Of a stretch of DNA of 64,000 bases, positions 52,695 to 62,090 are shown piece after piece; position 1 is the stretch's first letter, and each line of letters starts with the position of its first letter. The notes beneath the pieces were generated by a model. That model was given only the letters and a program-made list of their open reading frames with translations. It was not told where the DNA came from and made no database searches. Both the position numbers and the translations under genes were made by a program. Origin of the DNA: Paenibacillus kyungheensis (GTDB lineage Bacteria > Bacillota > Bacilli > Paenibacillales > Paenibacillaceae); contig NZ_CP117416.1 of assembly GCF_028606985.1 (NCBI RefSeq), forward strand, positions 2,952,001 through 3,016,000, in the 5' to 3' direction.

Positions 52695-53936
52695 TCAACC
52701 AAACAAATGTGTTACAGCTTCATTCACATGATCCTCTTCCGATGTTACCCAGGGTAACGGATTATTCAGTGTGGACCAATCTAGCTCCATCTCCTGATCG
52801 GTTAACAGGCACTGATCTAGTTCAGACTCCATTTTCAATTGATCCAATTCTATGCCGATAAAAACGACCTCTGTCATACGATCTCCCCACTGCTGATCCC
52901 ATTGTTCCAATAGTTCTGGTTCTTCTGCTAAAATCTGCTGTCGTTCAACTTCAGGTAATGCTGCTACCCAATGGCCAGCAGGACCAAATTGAATTGATGT
53001 GCCTGCTTGTCCTAATGTAGCTGCTACATCTTCGCCTGTAGCTAACCAGACTAATCCTTTAGCTCGTATAATCGATTCAGGCCATTCTTCCATAAAATCG
53101 TACAATCGCTGTGGTGCAAAAGGACGTCTACGTCGATATACAAAAGAATGAATACCGTATTCTTCAGTTTCAGGAGTATGATGATCCTTTTGTAACTCTT
53201 GCATCCATCCTGCGGAAGTAGAAGCTTTCTCCATATCGAATAAATGAGTATTTAAAATTTCTTTAGGATCAATTTGACCTTTGGTAGTACGGATAATACG
53301 TGCACTTGGTTGAAGTTTATGAATAACCGCTTCTAATTTATTTAATTCTGATTCACTAACAAGATCGCATTTATTCAAAATAACTACATCACAAGTCTCA
53401 ATCTGATCGATCAATAAATCGACCACATCCCGAGTATCATCCTCACCTACGGCTTCTCCTCGCTCTAGAAGTGTTTCGCCAGACTCATAATCATGCCAGA
53501 ACCGATTACTATCTACAACAGTCACTAGACAATCCAGACGTGTAATAGTAGTTAAATCAAATGCTAGTGAGTCATCTGCATAACTAAATGTCTGAGCAAC
53601 AGGAATAGGTTCACTAATCCCAGACGACTCTATCAGGATATAATCAAATCGACCTTCTTCTGCTAACTGCTTTACTTCTAATAAAAGATCGTCTCGTAAT
53701 GTACAACAAATACATCCATTCGAAATTTCTACTAGCTTTTCTTCTGTTCGAGATAATGTACTTCCTGATTTGATTAAACCTGCATCAATATTCACTTCAC
53801 TCATATCATTGACGATCACAGCTACTTTTAATCCATCACGGTTATTAAGTACATAATTAAGAACCGTTGTTTTGCCTGAACCTAAATAACCACTAAGTAC
53901 GGTCACTGGAATTTTCGCTTGTTGATTGATTACCAT
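52695..53936 (-). CDS. CobW-family zinc metallochaperone GTPase (ZagA/YciC-like)
   Basis: 413 residues. A G3E GTPase: Walker A GYLGSGKTTVLNYVL near residue 17, the metal-binding NGCICCTLRDD (CxCC) near residue 76, ESSGISEP, and NKCDL as the G4 motif. A CobW C-terminal domain follows (about 250-390). Such proteins hand scarce zinc to essential enzymes. ATG 53936 has GGGGG eight bases upstream; earlier in-frame starts at 53951 and 53993 overlap or precede the promoter. A strong Zur box lies 25-43 bases upstream, so it should be induced by zinc starvation. Closest to B. subtilis ZagA (formerly YciC). Confidence 0.9.
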   Translation of the reverse strand: MVINQQAKIPVTVLSGYLGSGKTTVLNYVLNNRDGLKVAVIVNDMSEVNIDAGLIKSGSTLSRTEEKLVEISNGCICCTLRDDLLLEVKQLAEEGRFDYILIESSGISEPIPVAQTFSYADDSLAFDLTTITRLDCLVTVVDSNRFWHDYESGETLLERGEAVGEDDTRDVVDLLIDQIETCDVVILNKCDLVSESELNKLEAVIHKLQPSARIIRTTKGQIDPKEILNTHLFDMEKASTSAGWMQELQKDHHTPETEEYGIHSFVYRRRRPFAPQRLYDFMEEWPESIIRAKGLVWLATGEDVAATLGQAGTSIQFGPAGHWVAALPEVERQQILAEEPELLEQWDQQWGDRMTEVVFIGIELDQLKMESELDQCLLTDQEMELDWSTLNNPLPWVTSEEDHVNEAVTHLFG

Positions 53937-53960
53937 AATATTGTCCCCCATCACACTTTT

Positions 53961-53979
53961 AATCGTAATAATTACTATT
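53961..53979. promoter_or_regulatory. Zur box
   Basis: AATCGTAATAATTACTATT fits the B. subtilis Zur consensus (AATCGTAATNATTACGATT) at all but one or two positions and sits immediately upstream of the CobW/ZagA gene. Confidence 0.85.
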
Positions 53980-54062
53980 AAAAGATTATACACCTATTGA
54001 TAGCATGATTGTCAATTATTTTGTGGAAGATTCTTATTTTATGTATTTATAAAAAACAGCAA

Positions 54063-54093
54063 AAAGCCGTCAGAAATGTATTCTGACGGCTTT
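54063..54093 (-). terminator. Terminator of the pdh operon
   Basis: Perfect 13-base arms AAAGCCGTCAGAA and TTCTGACGGCTTT with a five-base loop, then T residues on the minus strand, after the pdhD stop at 54165. Confidence 0.9.
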
Positions 54094-54164
54094 GAGTAAC
54101 AACTTATGCTATATACAGTGATGTAGATAAGAGTACGATGATATATAACATAACTGTTTATTTA

Positions 54165-55589
54165 TTATTTTTTGCGTGGAGCGATAACATGGATAGGGTG
54201 ACCCATAACCAATTCAGCCGCTTCCATTACGATTTCACCCAATGTTGGATGCGCATGGATAGTCAATGCCAAATCTTCAAGAGTTGCGCCCATTTCGATA
54301 GCAAGACCCATTTCAGCGATCATGTTAGAAGCTTCCAAACCTACGATTTGAGAACCAAGAACAAGACCTGTTTCTTCGTCTGCTACGATTTTCACGAAAC
54401 CTTCTGTGTTATTCAAAGAAGTTGCGCGACCGTTACCTGCATAAGGGAATTTACCAGCAGATACTTTGTATCCTTTTTCTTTTGCTTCTGTCTCTGTGTA
54501 ACCAACACTAGAGCATTCTGGATCTGTAAATACAACAGCCGGAACACATTTGTAATCAATTACAGAAGATTCACCAGCAATAACTTCAGCTACTACTTTA
54601 GCTTCGTAAGAAGCTTTGTGAGCTAGAGCAGGACCAGCAACGATATCACCGATAGCGAAGATGTGAGGAATGTTTGTGCGTCCTTGGTGATCAATTTTGA
54701 TCAAACCACGATCGTCCAATTCCATCTCAATTAGATCAAGACCCAACTCACCATCAGTGTTAGGACGACGACCAACTGTTACTAGCAAGTATTCTGCTGT
54801 AACTTCTTTAGCTTCGCCACCAACGCTGAATTTAACAGTTACATCTTTATCTGTTTGCTCTGCGCTTTCCGCTTTCGCGTTCGTGAAGATTTCCATACCG
54901 GATTTCTTCATGTTTTTAGCAACAAGGCTAGTCATATCTTTATCGAATCCTGGCAATACTGTATCCAGACCTTCGATGATTGTAATTTTAGTACCGAATT
55001 TAGCATACATTTGGCTAAGCTCAGCGCCGATGTAACCACCGCCGATAACAACCATGCTTTTCGGAATTTCAGGTAAATTCAATGCTTCTGTAGAAGAAAG
55101 AATACGTCCACCAAATGGGAATGCTTTAAGTTCGATTGGACGAGAACCTGTTGCAATAATACAGTTTTTGAAACGGTAACGAGGAGATTCATGATCGTTG
55201 AATACACGTGCTTCATTTTGGTTAATGAACATGCATTCGCCTTGGAATACTTCTACTTTGTTACCTTTCAACAATCCAGCTACACCAGAAGTCATTTTTT
55301 TAACAACGCCTGATTTGAATTCTTGAGTTTTGGAGAAATCCACTTTTACATTTTCAGCTGTAATACCGAAAGCTTCGCCATGTTGTGCAGCTTCGAATTG
55401 GTGAGCTGCAGAGATTAGCGCTTTAGAAGGAATACAACCACGGTTCAAACAGACGCCGCCTAGTTCGGATTTATCTACGATCAAAACTTTTTGACCCAAT
55501 TGAGCCGCACGAATTGCAGCTACATATCCACCAGGTCCTGCACCAATAACTAAAGTATCAATATCGAGTGAAGCATCGCCTACTACCAT
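54165..55589 (-). CDS. pdhD: Dihydrolipoamide dehydrogenase (E3)
   Basis: 474 residues. The flavoprotein reoxidises dihydrolipoamide on E2 using NAD. It has the FAD site VIGAGPGGYVAAIRAAQLG, the redox disulfide GGVCLNRGCIPSKALI, the NAD fold VIGGGYIGAELSQMYA, and the C-terminal catalytic pair HAHPTLGE. GGAGG lies eight bases before ATG. It starts three bases after pdhC ends and closes the operon before a strong terminator. Confidence 0.96.
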   Translation of the reverse strand: MVVGDASLDIDTLVIGAGPGGYVAAIRAAQLGQKVLIVDKSELGGVCLNRGCIPSKALISAAHQFEAAQHGEAFGITAENVKVDFSKTQEFKSGVVKKMTSGVAGLLKGNKVEVFQGECMFINQNEARVFNDHESPRYRFKNCIIATGSRPIELKAFPFGGRILSSTEALNLPEIPKSMVVIGGGYIGAELSQMYAKFGTKITIIEGLDTVLPGFDKDMTSLVAKNMKKSGMEIFTNAKAESAEQTDKDVTVKFSVGGEAKEVTAEYLLVTVGRRPNTDGELGLDLIEMELDDRGLIKIDHQGRTNIPHIFAIGDIVAGPALAHKASYEAKVVAEVIAGESSVIDYKCVPAVVFTDPECSSVGYTETEAKEKGYKVSAGKFPYAGNGRATSLNNTEGFVKIVADEETGLVLGSQIVGLEASNMIAEMGLAIEMGATLEDLALTIHAHPTLGEIVMEAAELVMGHPIHVIAPRKK

Positions 55590-55592
55590 TGA

Positions 55593-56933
55593 TTACACCT
55601 CCATAACCAGCAACTCGGGATTAGCGAGAAGTGATTTGATAAAGTTCATAAAGTTCTGTGCTGTTGCACCATCGATAATACGGTGGTCAAAGCTTAGGGA
55701 TAGAGCCATTACAGGTGCTGCTACGATTTCGCCATTTTTAACAACAGCTTTTTCGCTGATACGTCCAGTTCCCAAGATCGCAACTTCTGGGAAGTTGATG
55801 ATTGGAGTAAAGAACATACCGCCAGCAGAACCGATGTTAGAGATAGAAATTGTGCTTCCACGCATTTCATTAGCAGACAATTTACCTTCGCGACCACGTA
55901 CAGCCAAATCATTGATTGTGCTTGCGATCATGAAGATGCTCTTACGATCTGCATCTTTAACAACAGGAACGATTAGACCGTTATCTGTGTCTGTAGCAAT
56001 ACCTACATCATAATGTTTTTTGTAAACAATTTCGTTAGAAGCTTCGTCGATAGAAGCGTTCAATGCTGGGAATTCACGAGTAGCAGCAACAAGTGCTTTT
56101 ACGATGAATGGCAAGTATGTTACTTTGATGCCTTTTTTCTCAGCAAGTGGTTTCATACGCGTACGGAAAGCTACCAATTCTGTAACGTCTACTTCGTCCA
56201 TAATCGTTACGTGTGGAGCTGTGTATGCAGATTTAACCATAGCGTTAGAGATCGCTTTACGAATACCTTTGAATGGTACGCGCTCTTCGTCTCCACCTGT
56301 TGCGATAGCTGTAGGAGCTGCCGCTGGTGCTACTGGAGAAGATGTTTTTTCTTCTGCTGCTACTTCTGTAGTTTGAGAAGAAACTTGTCCTCCACCTTGT
56401 TTGAAAGATTCTACATCTTCACGTGTAATTTTACCGTTGTTACCAGTGCCGCTAACTTGTGCTAGATCAACACCTTGCTCACGAGCAAATTTACGAACGC
56501 TTGGAGTAGCTAGAACATCTTTGTTAGGAGCTGCTGGTGTAGAAGCATTTGTTTCTTTACCTTCTTTTGCATCAGCAGGGCTGTCAGCAGCAGGAGATGA
56601 AGTTGTATCTACTCCGCCTTGAACAGATTCTTGTTCTTGACCGCTCTTTTGTTCTGGAGCTGTTTCTTCTTCGTCTTGATCTGGAATGTCACCTTCAGCT
56701 TCGATAATTGCTACCGTTTCGCCTACATGACAAATTTGACCGTCTTTCGTCAATACTTCAAGTACTGTTCCATCAACTGGACAAGGTACTTCAACTACTG
56801 CTTTATCATTTTGTACTTCCATGATGATGCTATCGTCTGTTACTTTATCACCTGGTTTGATATGCATTTTGATGATTTCGCCTTCATGCAAACCTTCACC
56901 AAGCTCTGGAAATTTATAAATAAATTTTGCCAC
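55593..56933 (-). CDS. pdhC: Pyruvate dehydrogenase E2, dihydrolipoamide acetyltransferase
   Basis: 446 residues. A single N-terminal lipoyl domain (about 1-80, lipoyl Lys in VQNDKAVVEVP), an Ala/Glu/Gly-rich linker, a peripheral subunit-binding domain (about 137-172, PSVRKFAREQGVDL) and the catalytic core (about 220-446) with SFDHRIIDG, whose His and Asp are the active site. GTG 56933 has GGAGG eight bases before; an in-frame start at 56966 lies upstream of that site. It forms the core of the complex and transfers the acetyl group to CoA. Confidence 0.95.
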   Translation of the reverse strand: MAKFIYKFPELGEGLHEGEIIKMHIKPGDKVTDDSIIMEVQNDKAVVEVPCPVDGTVLEVLTKDGQICHVGETVAIIEAEGDIPDQDEEETAPEQKSGQEQESVQGGVDTTSSPAADSPADAKEGKETNASTPAAPNKDVLATPSVRKFAREQGVDLAQVSGTGNNGKITREDVESFKQGGGQVSSQTTEVAAEEKTSSPVAPAAAPTAIATGGDEERVPFKGIRKAISNAMVKSAYTAPHVTIMDEVDVTELVAFRTRMKPLAEKKGIKVTYLPFIVKALVAATREFPALNASIDEASNEIVYKKHYDVGIATDTDNGLIVPVVKDADRKSIFMIASTINDLAVRGREGKLSANEMRGSTISISNIGSAGGMFFTPIINFPEVAILGTGRISEKAVVKNGEIVAAPVMALSLSFDHRIIDGATAQNFMNFIKSLLANPELLVMEV

Positions 56934-57031
56934 TTGCAAAACCTCCCTATTTAGATTGCTGAACAATTGATTCCACTCCTATCATTCAGCAATATCTCTT
57001 TACCTAATCTATTTAGTGCATATTTCAAAGC

Positions 57032-57125
57032 CAAAAGGCGTCCGCAAAATTATATTCTTCGATTTAACGAGTATCCAAAGGACGATCATCAAACTGAATG
57101 AATATGCTCATGTACCCGCCTTTTG
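57032..57125. repeat. Structured element in the pdhB-pdhC gap
   Basis: Perfect nine-base arms CAAAAGGCG (57032-57040) and CGCCTTTTG (57117-57125) enclose 76 bases, inside an otherwise tight operon. On the minus strand the loop holds a 15-codon open frame (57111-57064, MSIFIQFDDRPLDTR). The stem could slow or process the transcript. No known element is recognised. Confidence 0.35.
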
Positions 57126-57140
57126 ACAATAAAAACTATT

Positions 57141-58118
57141 TTAGAATTGAACTACTTTTTTGACTGCATCAATAACACGTTTAGGTGATGGCAACCAAGA
57201 ATCTTCAATTTGTGCAAATGGATAAACAGTATCCGGTCCTGCTACACGCAGTACTGGAGCTTCCAAGTGCAAGATTGCTTTTTCATTGATTTGTGCAATA
57301 ACTTCTGCCGCTACGCCAGCACTTTTTTGTGCTTCTTGAACAACGATTGCACGATTTGTTTTTTGGATAGAAGCTACGATTGTATCAATATCAATCGGGC
57401 TTACTGTACGAAGGTCAATAATTTCTGCTTTGATTCCTTCTTCAGCCAATTGATCAGCCGCTTTAGTTGCTGTGTGAACCATCATGCCGTAAGCGATGAT
57501 TGTTACATCAGAACCTTCACGTACTACGTTTGCTTTACCCAATTCTACTGTATAAGCTTCTTCAGGTACTTCTGCACGGAATGCATGGTACAAGTTCAAA
57601 TGCTCCATAAAGAATACAGGATCGTTATCACGGATAGATGCGATCATAAGTCCTTTAGCATCGTAAGGGTTAGAAGGGATAACCACTTTGATACCTGGAG
57701 TTTGTGTAAGCAAGCCTTCTAGAGAATCAGTATGCAATTCTGCCGCTTTTACACCGCCACCGAAAGGTGTACGGAAAACGATTGGAGAATTGTATTTGCC
57801 ACCAGAACGGTAACGCATACGAGCTGCTTGAACAACCATTTGGTCAAGTGCCTCAAAAATAAAACCTACGAATTGGATTTCAGCAACAGGACGGAATCCT
57901 TGGATACCCAAACCTACTGCCAAACCACCGATAGCTGACTCAGCAAGAGGTGTATCAAATACACGATCTTCACCAAATTCTGCTTGCAGACCTTCTGTTG
58001 CGCGGAATACGCCACCAACATGACCTACGTCTTCTCCGAAAAGGATCACATTAGGATCATTTTTCAATTCAACGCGAAGCGCATCACGAATCGCTTCTTT
58101 CATATTCATTTGTGCCAT
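57141..58118 (-). CDS. pdhB: Pyruvate dehydrogenase E1 beta subunit
   Basis: 325 residues. With PdhA it decarboxylates pyruvate using thiamine diphosphate. It begins [18 protein letters not shown], like B. subtilis PdhB, and has [18 protein letters not shown] and the C-terminal half beginning [20 protein letters not shown] 58118 has GGAGG 11 bases upstream; an ATG nearer the site at 58127 is too close. A 207-base gap with an unusual inverted repeat separates it from pdhC. Confidence 0.95.
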   Translation of the reverse strand: MAQMNMKEAIRDALRVELKNDPNVILFGEDVGHVGGVFRATEGLQAEFGEDRVFDTPLAESAIGGLAVGLGIQGFRPVAEIQFVGFIFEALDQMVVQAARMRYRSGGKYNSPIVFRTPFGGGVKAAELHTDSLEGLLTQTPGIKVVIPSNPYDAKGLMIASIRDNDPVFFMEHLNLYHAFRAEVPEEAYTVELGKANVVREGSDVTIIAYGMMVHTATKAADQLAEEGIKAEIIDLRTVSPIDIDTIVASIQKTNRAIVVQEAQKSAGVAAEVIAQINEKAILHLEAPVLRVAGPDTVYPFAQIEDSWLPSPKRVIDAVKKVVQF

Positions 58119-58201
58119 TTGCTTCATTTCCTCCTTAAACATTTCACTGTTCATGTTCACGCATCAAGGATCTAGATTAACGCTCTATTTTTAGAAACCT
58201 C

Positions 58202-59269
58202 TTATTCGAAATCAGCTTTTTGCTCTTCCAAGTGTTGAGGTGTTTGTTCAAACATGCTATCAATCAAGCCAGAAACAGTCATTTTCTCTGTTTTCTCTGC
58301 TTTTTTGATTTCTTCGTTTACTTTAGCTTTAGCTTCTTCTCTTACGCGCTCTGTATCTTCATCAGTCCAGAGACCTTTTTCAGCCAAGTATTTAGCAAGA
58401 CGAGCGATAGGATCTTTTTCACTCCAGATACCTTCTTCGTCTTTAGTACGATATTTACTCGTATCATCAGACATGGAGTGAGGACGGAAACGGTAAGTAA
58501 CAGCTTCGATCAATGTAGCACCTTCACCATTACGTCCACGTTCAGCAGCATCTTGGACCGCTTTGATAACAGCAAGAACGTCCATACCGTCTACTTTTAC
58601 GCCTTTGATACCTGCTGCAACCGCTTTATGAGCGATCGACAATGCAGCTGTTTGTTTTGCGAAAGGAGTTGTAATTGCATAACCGTTATTTTGTACAAAG
58701 AAAATAACAGGCAATTTGTATACACCAGCATAGTTAAGACCTTCATAGAAGTCACCTTCAGAAGAACCACCATCACCTGTGTAAGCAATAACAACTTGTT
58801 TTTGTTTTTTCAATTTGTAAGCCATAGCAATACCCATTGCATGCAAAATTTGTGCACCAATGATGATTTGCGGCATTAAAACGTTAACGCCATCAGGAAT
58901 TTGTCCACCGTGTTGATGTCCACGAGAGTACAAGAATGCTTGATAAAGTGGCAATCCGTGCCATACCAACTGAGGAATATCACGATAACCCGGGCATACG
59001 AAATCTTCTTTTTGCAAAGCGAATTCGCTACCAACCATTGTAGCTTCTTGACCAGATACTGGTGCATAGAAACCAAGACGACCTTGACGACCTAAGTTAA
59101 CTGCACGATCATCCCAACTACGTGTGAAGACCATACGATACATAATTTCTTTCAATTGATCATCGTTAAGATCAGGTAGTAAATCTTTGTTGACGATTTT
59201 GCCTTCAGGAGAAAGAACGGAAAGAGCTTCCACGTCCTCCGTATAAACTTCATAAGGAACCTTGCTCAT
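58202..59269 (-). CDS. pdhA: Pyruvate dehydrogenase E1 alpha subunit
   Basis: 355 residues, first gene of pdhABCD. It binds thiamine diphosphate and magnesium through the GDGGSSEGDFYEGLNYA motif near residue 160, and has the phosphorylation-loop-like RFRPHSMSDDTSKYR. ATG 59269 is preceded by GAGGTG; an in-frame start at 59302 lies before it. Its product commits pyruvate to acetyl-CoA. Promoter elements lie in the 59270-59522 region shared with the divergent esterase gene, where I see no clear operator. Confidence 0.95.
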   Translation of the reverse strand: MSKVPYEVYTEDVEALSVLSPEGKIVNKDLLPDLNDDQLKEIMYRMVFTRSWDDRAVNLGRQGRLGFYAPVSGQEATMVGSEFALQKEDFVCPGYRDIPQLVWHGLPLYQAFLYSRGHQHGGQIPDGVNVLMPQIIIGAQILHAMGIAMAYKLKKQKQVVIAYTGDGGSSEGDFYEGLNYAGVYKLPVIFFVQNNGYAITTPFAKQTAALSIAHKAVAAGIKGVKVDGMDVLAVIKAVQDAAERGRNGEGATLIEAVTYRFRPHSMSDDTSKYRTKDEEGIWSEKDPIARLAKYLAEKGLWTDEDTERVREEAKAKVNEEIKKAEKTEKMTVSGLIDSMFEQTPQHLEEQKADFE

Positions 59270-59522
59270 TTTATTCACCTCAATAAAAAATTTGAATATC
59301 ATGTCCCGCTGTTATAGAATTATTATACACCTGTTCTACTCCATTCGTCAAAACATACATTGAAATTTAGTAGATATGTGTATTATTGTATGTATAACAG
59401 CAGGTTAATATTTGTATAACAGTTTTGCGATCTCTGTATTCAAAGACTTTACGACCGCACGAAACAATCTTAACGCATTGTGATACGCAATGCAAAAAAT
59501 ATTCCCGAAAAAGGTGATCACT

Positions 59523-60257
59523 GTGACAGATTCCCGTTATCTTAAAAGAACAATACTGAAAGAACAAATCGAAAGCAGCCATCTTGGTGAAAGTCGTACA
59601 TTACGGATTTACTTGCCGCCAGGCTATAATGAAGTATTAAGTTATCCTGTAGTATATTGTCAGGACGGTGAAGAATTTTTCAACTTTGGTCGAATTGCTA
59701 CGTATGCCAACCAATTAATTTTAGATGAAAATATCGAGCCTTTTATTATCGTAGGTGTAGAAGTAAATACGAAGATTAGAACGCAAGAATATGCTCCATT
59801 TGGCGATCGCTTCGAAAAATACACCGCTTGTTTTGCTGAAGAAATCATTCCATATATCGAGCAAAAATATCCTGTGCGACGCACTCCAGATCAACGAATT
59901 CTAGCTGGCGATTCACTTGGCGGCAGCGTTTCGATCCATCTGTCCCTGTTATATCCTGAACTGTTTCAGCAGGTGATTAGTCTATCCGGTGCTTATTATC
60001 AACAAAGTCAGGATATTATCGCACAAGCTCAAAATCTTACAGATTTGAATGTATACATGATTGTCGGTCTGCAAGAAACAGATTTTGAGAGCGATACAGG
60101 TATTTACGATTTTGTACAATTAAACCGCGACACTCGTGATCTTTTGCAAGCACGTGGAGCAACTGTACAATATAGTGAAAAAGATGGTAAACATTTGTGG
60201 GGCTTCTGGCAAAAAGAACTTCCTGCTGCATTAAAATACTTTTTACCTGAAATCTAA
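59523..60257 (+). CDS. Alpha/beta-hydrolase esterase (esterase D/Fes-like)
   Basis: 244 residues. The nucleophile elbow AGDSLGGSVSIHLSLLYP carries the catalytic Ser (G-D-S-L-G). The N-terminal LRIYLPPGYNE and YPVVYCQDGEEFFNFG are typical of the putative esterase family (PF00756), which includes enterochelin and siderophore esterases such as BesA. The probable catalytic His is in DGKHLWGFW near the C-terminus, with an Asp between. GTG 59523 has AAGGTGAT six bases before; the in-frame ATG 59490 has no ribosome site. Divergent from pdhA. A link to ferric siderophore release is possible but not shown. Confidence 0.85.
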   Translation: MTDSRYLKRTILKEQIESSHLGESRTLRIYLPPGYNEVLSYPVVYCQDGEEFFNFGRIATYANQLILDENIEPFIIVGVEVNTKIRTQEYAPFGDRFEKYTACFAEEIIPYIEQKYPVRRTPDQRILAGDSLGGSVSIHLSLLYPELFQQVISLSGAYYQQSQDIIAQAQNLTDLNVYMIVGLQETDFESDTGIYDFVQLNRDTRDLLQARGATVQYSEKDGKHLWGFWQKELPAALKYFLPEI

Positions 60258-60496
60258 AATTTGTAGTTCTTTAAGTACTTACAGTAGAAATCGAACTTTC
60301 AAACGGCTTATATTGATGTTCGCGCTTTCATAAGCAAAAAAATCTATAACTCGTTTGATTGCTCGTCTTTTCTATTGTATCTGTGTGATAGAAAGTTATG
60401 CAACTACAATTTCAATATATCTTTTTTTATTTATACCAAATTCACATATAAACGATACAACAGATCTCTAGTATGAGATGAAACGAGGGCTGATTC

Positions 60497-61144
60497 ATGT
60501 TGATGAAGCGTGCTATTATTTTCTCGGGTGGTCAATTACATCCTGACTTTTTGCAACAAATTCAAGAAGACGATTTGATTATTGGTGCTGATCGTGGAGC
60601 ACTATTTTTAATTGAACATGGTATTCATCCCCATGTGGCTGTAGGAGACTTCGATTCACTGACCGATCGTGAACATGATCTGGAAAATATCAAAGCTAAC
60701 AGTGATCAATTGATTGTCTATGATTCGGTTGAAAAAGATTGGTCTGATACCGAAGCTGCTTTTGAAATAGCGATGGAACGTCATATTCGTGATATTTTAA
60801 TTTTAGGGGCATTAGGTACACGATTTGATCATACGTTGGCAAATGTACAACTTCTTGTGCGCGCAGTTCAACATCAGGTGAGTTGCAGCATTATGGATAT
60901 GAATAATTATATTTCCCTTACCAGTACACAAGCCGTTATTGAAAATCGTGGTTTCCCTTATATTTCTTTATTGCCTATTACATCTGAAGTGACCGGCATT
61001 AATCTTACCGGATTTCAATATCCATTAGAGCAAGCTACTCTACGGATGGGTCAATCCCGTGGTATTAGTAATCATCTAATCAACGAAGAAGGTACAGTCA
61101 GTATCGAAGGCGGTCTATTGTTAATTATTCAGAGTAGAGATTAA
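60497..61144 (+). CDS. thiN: Thiamine diphosphokinase (thiamine pyrophosphokinase)
   Basis: 215 residues. It converts thiamine to thiamine diphosphate with ATP. Signatures: GADRGALFLIEHGIHPHVAVGDFDS near residues 30-50, the SDTEAAFE helix, and GALGTRFDHTLANVQLL. The product is the cofactor of PdhA/PdhB encoded nearby and of other enzymes. ATG 60497 is seven bases after GAGGG. Monocistronic, with a terminator at 61322-61367. No thiamine riboswitch is visible upstream. Confidence 0.94.
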   Translation: MLMKRAIIFSGGQLHPDFLQQIQEDDLIIGADRGALFLIEHGIHPHVAVGDFDSLTDREHDLENIKANSDQLIVYDSVEKDWSDTEAAFEIAMERHIRDILILGALGTRFDHTLANVQLLVRAVQHQVSCSIMDMNNYISLTSTQAVIENRGFPYISLLPITSEVTGINLTGFQYPLEQATLRMGQSRGISNHLINEEGTVSIEGGLLLIIQSRD

Positions 61145-61321
61145 TTGTTATATCGTTTCTGCAGTATAGTTCTCTACTCTATTGAATAAGTAACTACAAT
61201 TGAATCGATTTGTTTAACTCTTTTATGCACTTTGCTACTTTTATTTACTTTGCTATATTTGTTTGATCCTTTTATTTTGCTACATATGTAAAAATAAATC
61301 ATCACTAAAAAGCAACAAAAT

Positions 61322-61367
61322 CAAAAATCCATCGACCAGAGAGCATTGCTGGTTCGATGGATTTTTT
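61322..61367. terminator. Terminator downstream of thiN
   Basis: Arms AAAAATCCATCGACCA and TGGTTCGATGGATTTTTT (one bulge). Serves thiN, and possibly the convergent GrpB-family gene. Nothing else is evident in the 61145-61517 gap. Confidence 0.85.
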
Positions 61368-61517
61368 GTGTAATGAGCATTCGTAATGAGAATTAATGAA
61401 GCAAGTAGAATCTTCCGTATCTAATAACAAGAACAAAATAAGAAGTAATACACGCTTATCCCTTATGTTGATCAACTATACATAGATTCTTACTCTATAC
61501 TCTTTCATTCCTAAAAA

Positions 61518-62075
61518 TTATATTTTGTCATGATGATCTAGAATATTTTGTACAAACTCTGTTTTGGCTTGAGTGTATGCTTCTCGATCATCTTTGTTGT
61601 CTATCGCTAAATGTTGCTTTAATTGCCCGTATTGCTCTGCCCATTCTGGATGTGCGATCAATCGATCCCGAAACAGAAGTTGATTTTGCCATTGCTGACC
61701 TTGTTGCAATACGATATGCAAATGAGCTGCCCGCTTATCATTGATCACTTTGACAAAAAATCGGCGATGCTGTTTACCATCTAATTCAGGCGGAACGTAA
61801 TGCCAATTTTCTTTTTCCAATATAGGAATAATAGCTGGTAATTGATCAAATGAATCTGTGATTGCCATCATATCTATAATAGGTTTGGCAGGAAGATTAG
61901 GTATCGCTGTACTACCAAAATGTTCAATATGTTGTATATCCACAGGAGATAGTAACTGCGTTAATTCATTTGTATAGAATTTGCCCTGCTCTATCCATTG
62001 TGGATCAGGTGGTGCAATCTCTACTGATTCTGTTGCCCAGATCGGCCATGTCGATTCATTCTCAATATTAGTCAT
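61518..62075 (-). CDS. GrpB/UPF0157 family protein
   Basis: 185 residues. The family hallmark HFGSTAIPNLPAKPIIDM near residue 60 resembles the nucleotidyltransferase G-S motif, and members are predicted nucleotidyltransferases of unknown substrate. It begins 15 bases after thiF ends, so it may be the tail of the thiazole operon, although there is no biochemical reason to link it to thiamine. Terminator not obvious on its 3' side other than the hairpin 150 bases away. Confidence 0.85.
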   Translation of the reverse strand: MTNIENESTWPIWATESVEIAPPDPQWIEQGKFYTNELTQLLSPVDIQHIEHFGSTAIPNLPAKPIIDMMAITDSFDQLPAIIPILEKENWHYVPPELDGKQHRRFFVKVINDKRAAHLHIVLQQGQQWQNQLLFRDRLIAHPEWAEQYGQLKQHLAIDNKDDREAYTQAKTEFVQNILDHHDKI

Positions 62076-62090
62076 CCTATTCCCTCCTTT

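Noticed and set aside
54138-60231. Long open frames on the strand opposite pdhABCD and the esterase
   Set aside because: They mirror the codon pattern of strongly supported genes, lack ribosome sites, and their translations look compositionally odd (Cys/Phe/Tyr-rich).
60258-60496. Thiamine riboswitch upstream of thiN
   Set aside because: I could not find the CTGAGA or other conserved TPP aptamer segments there. One may precede the thiS operon beyond the window.
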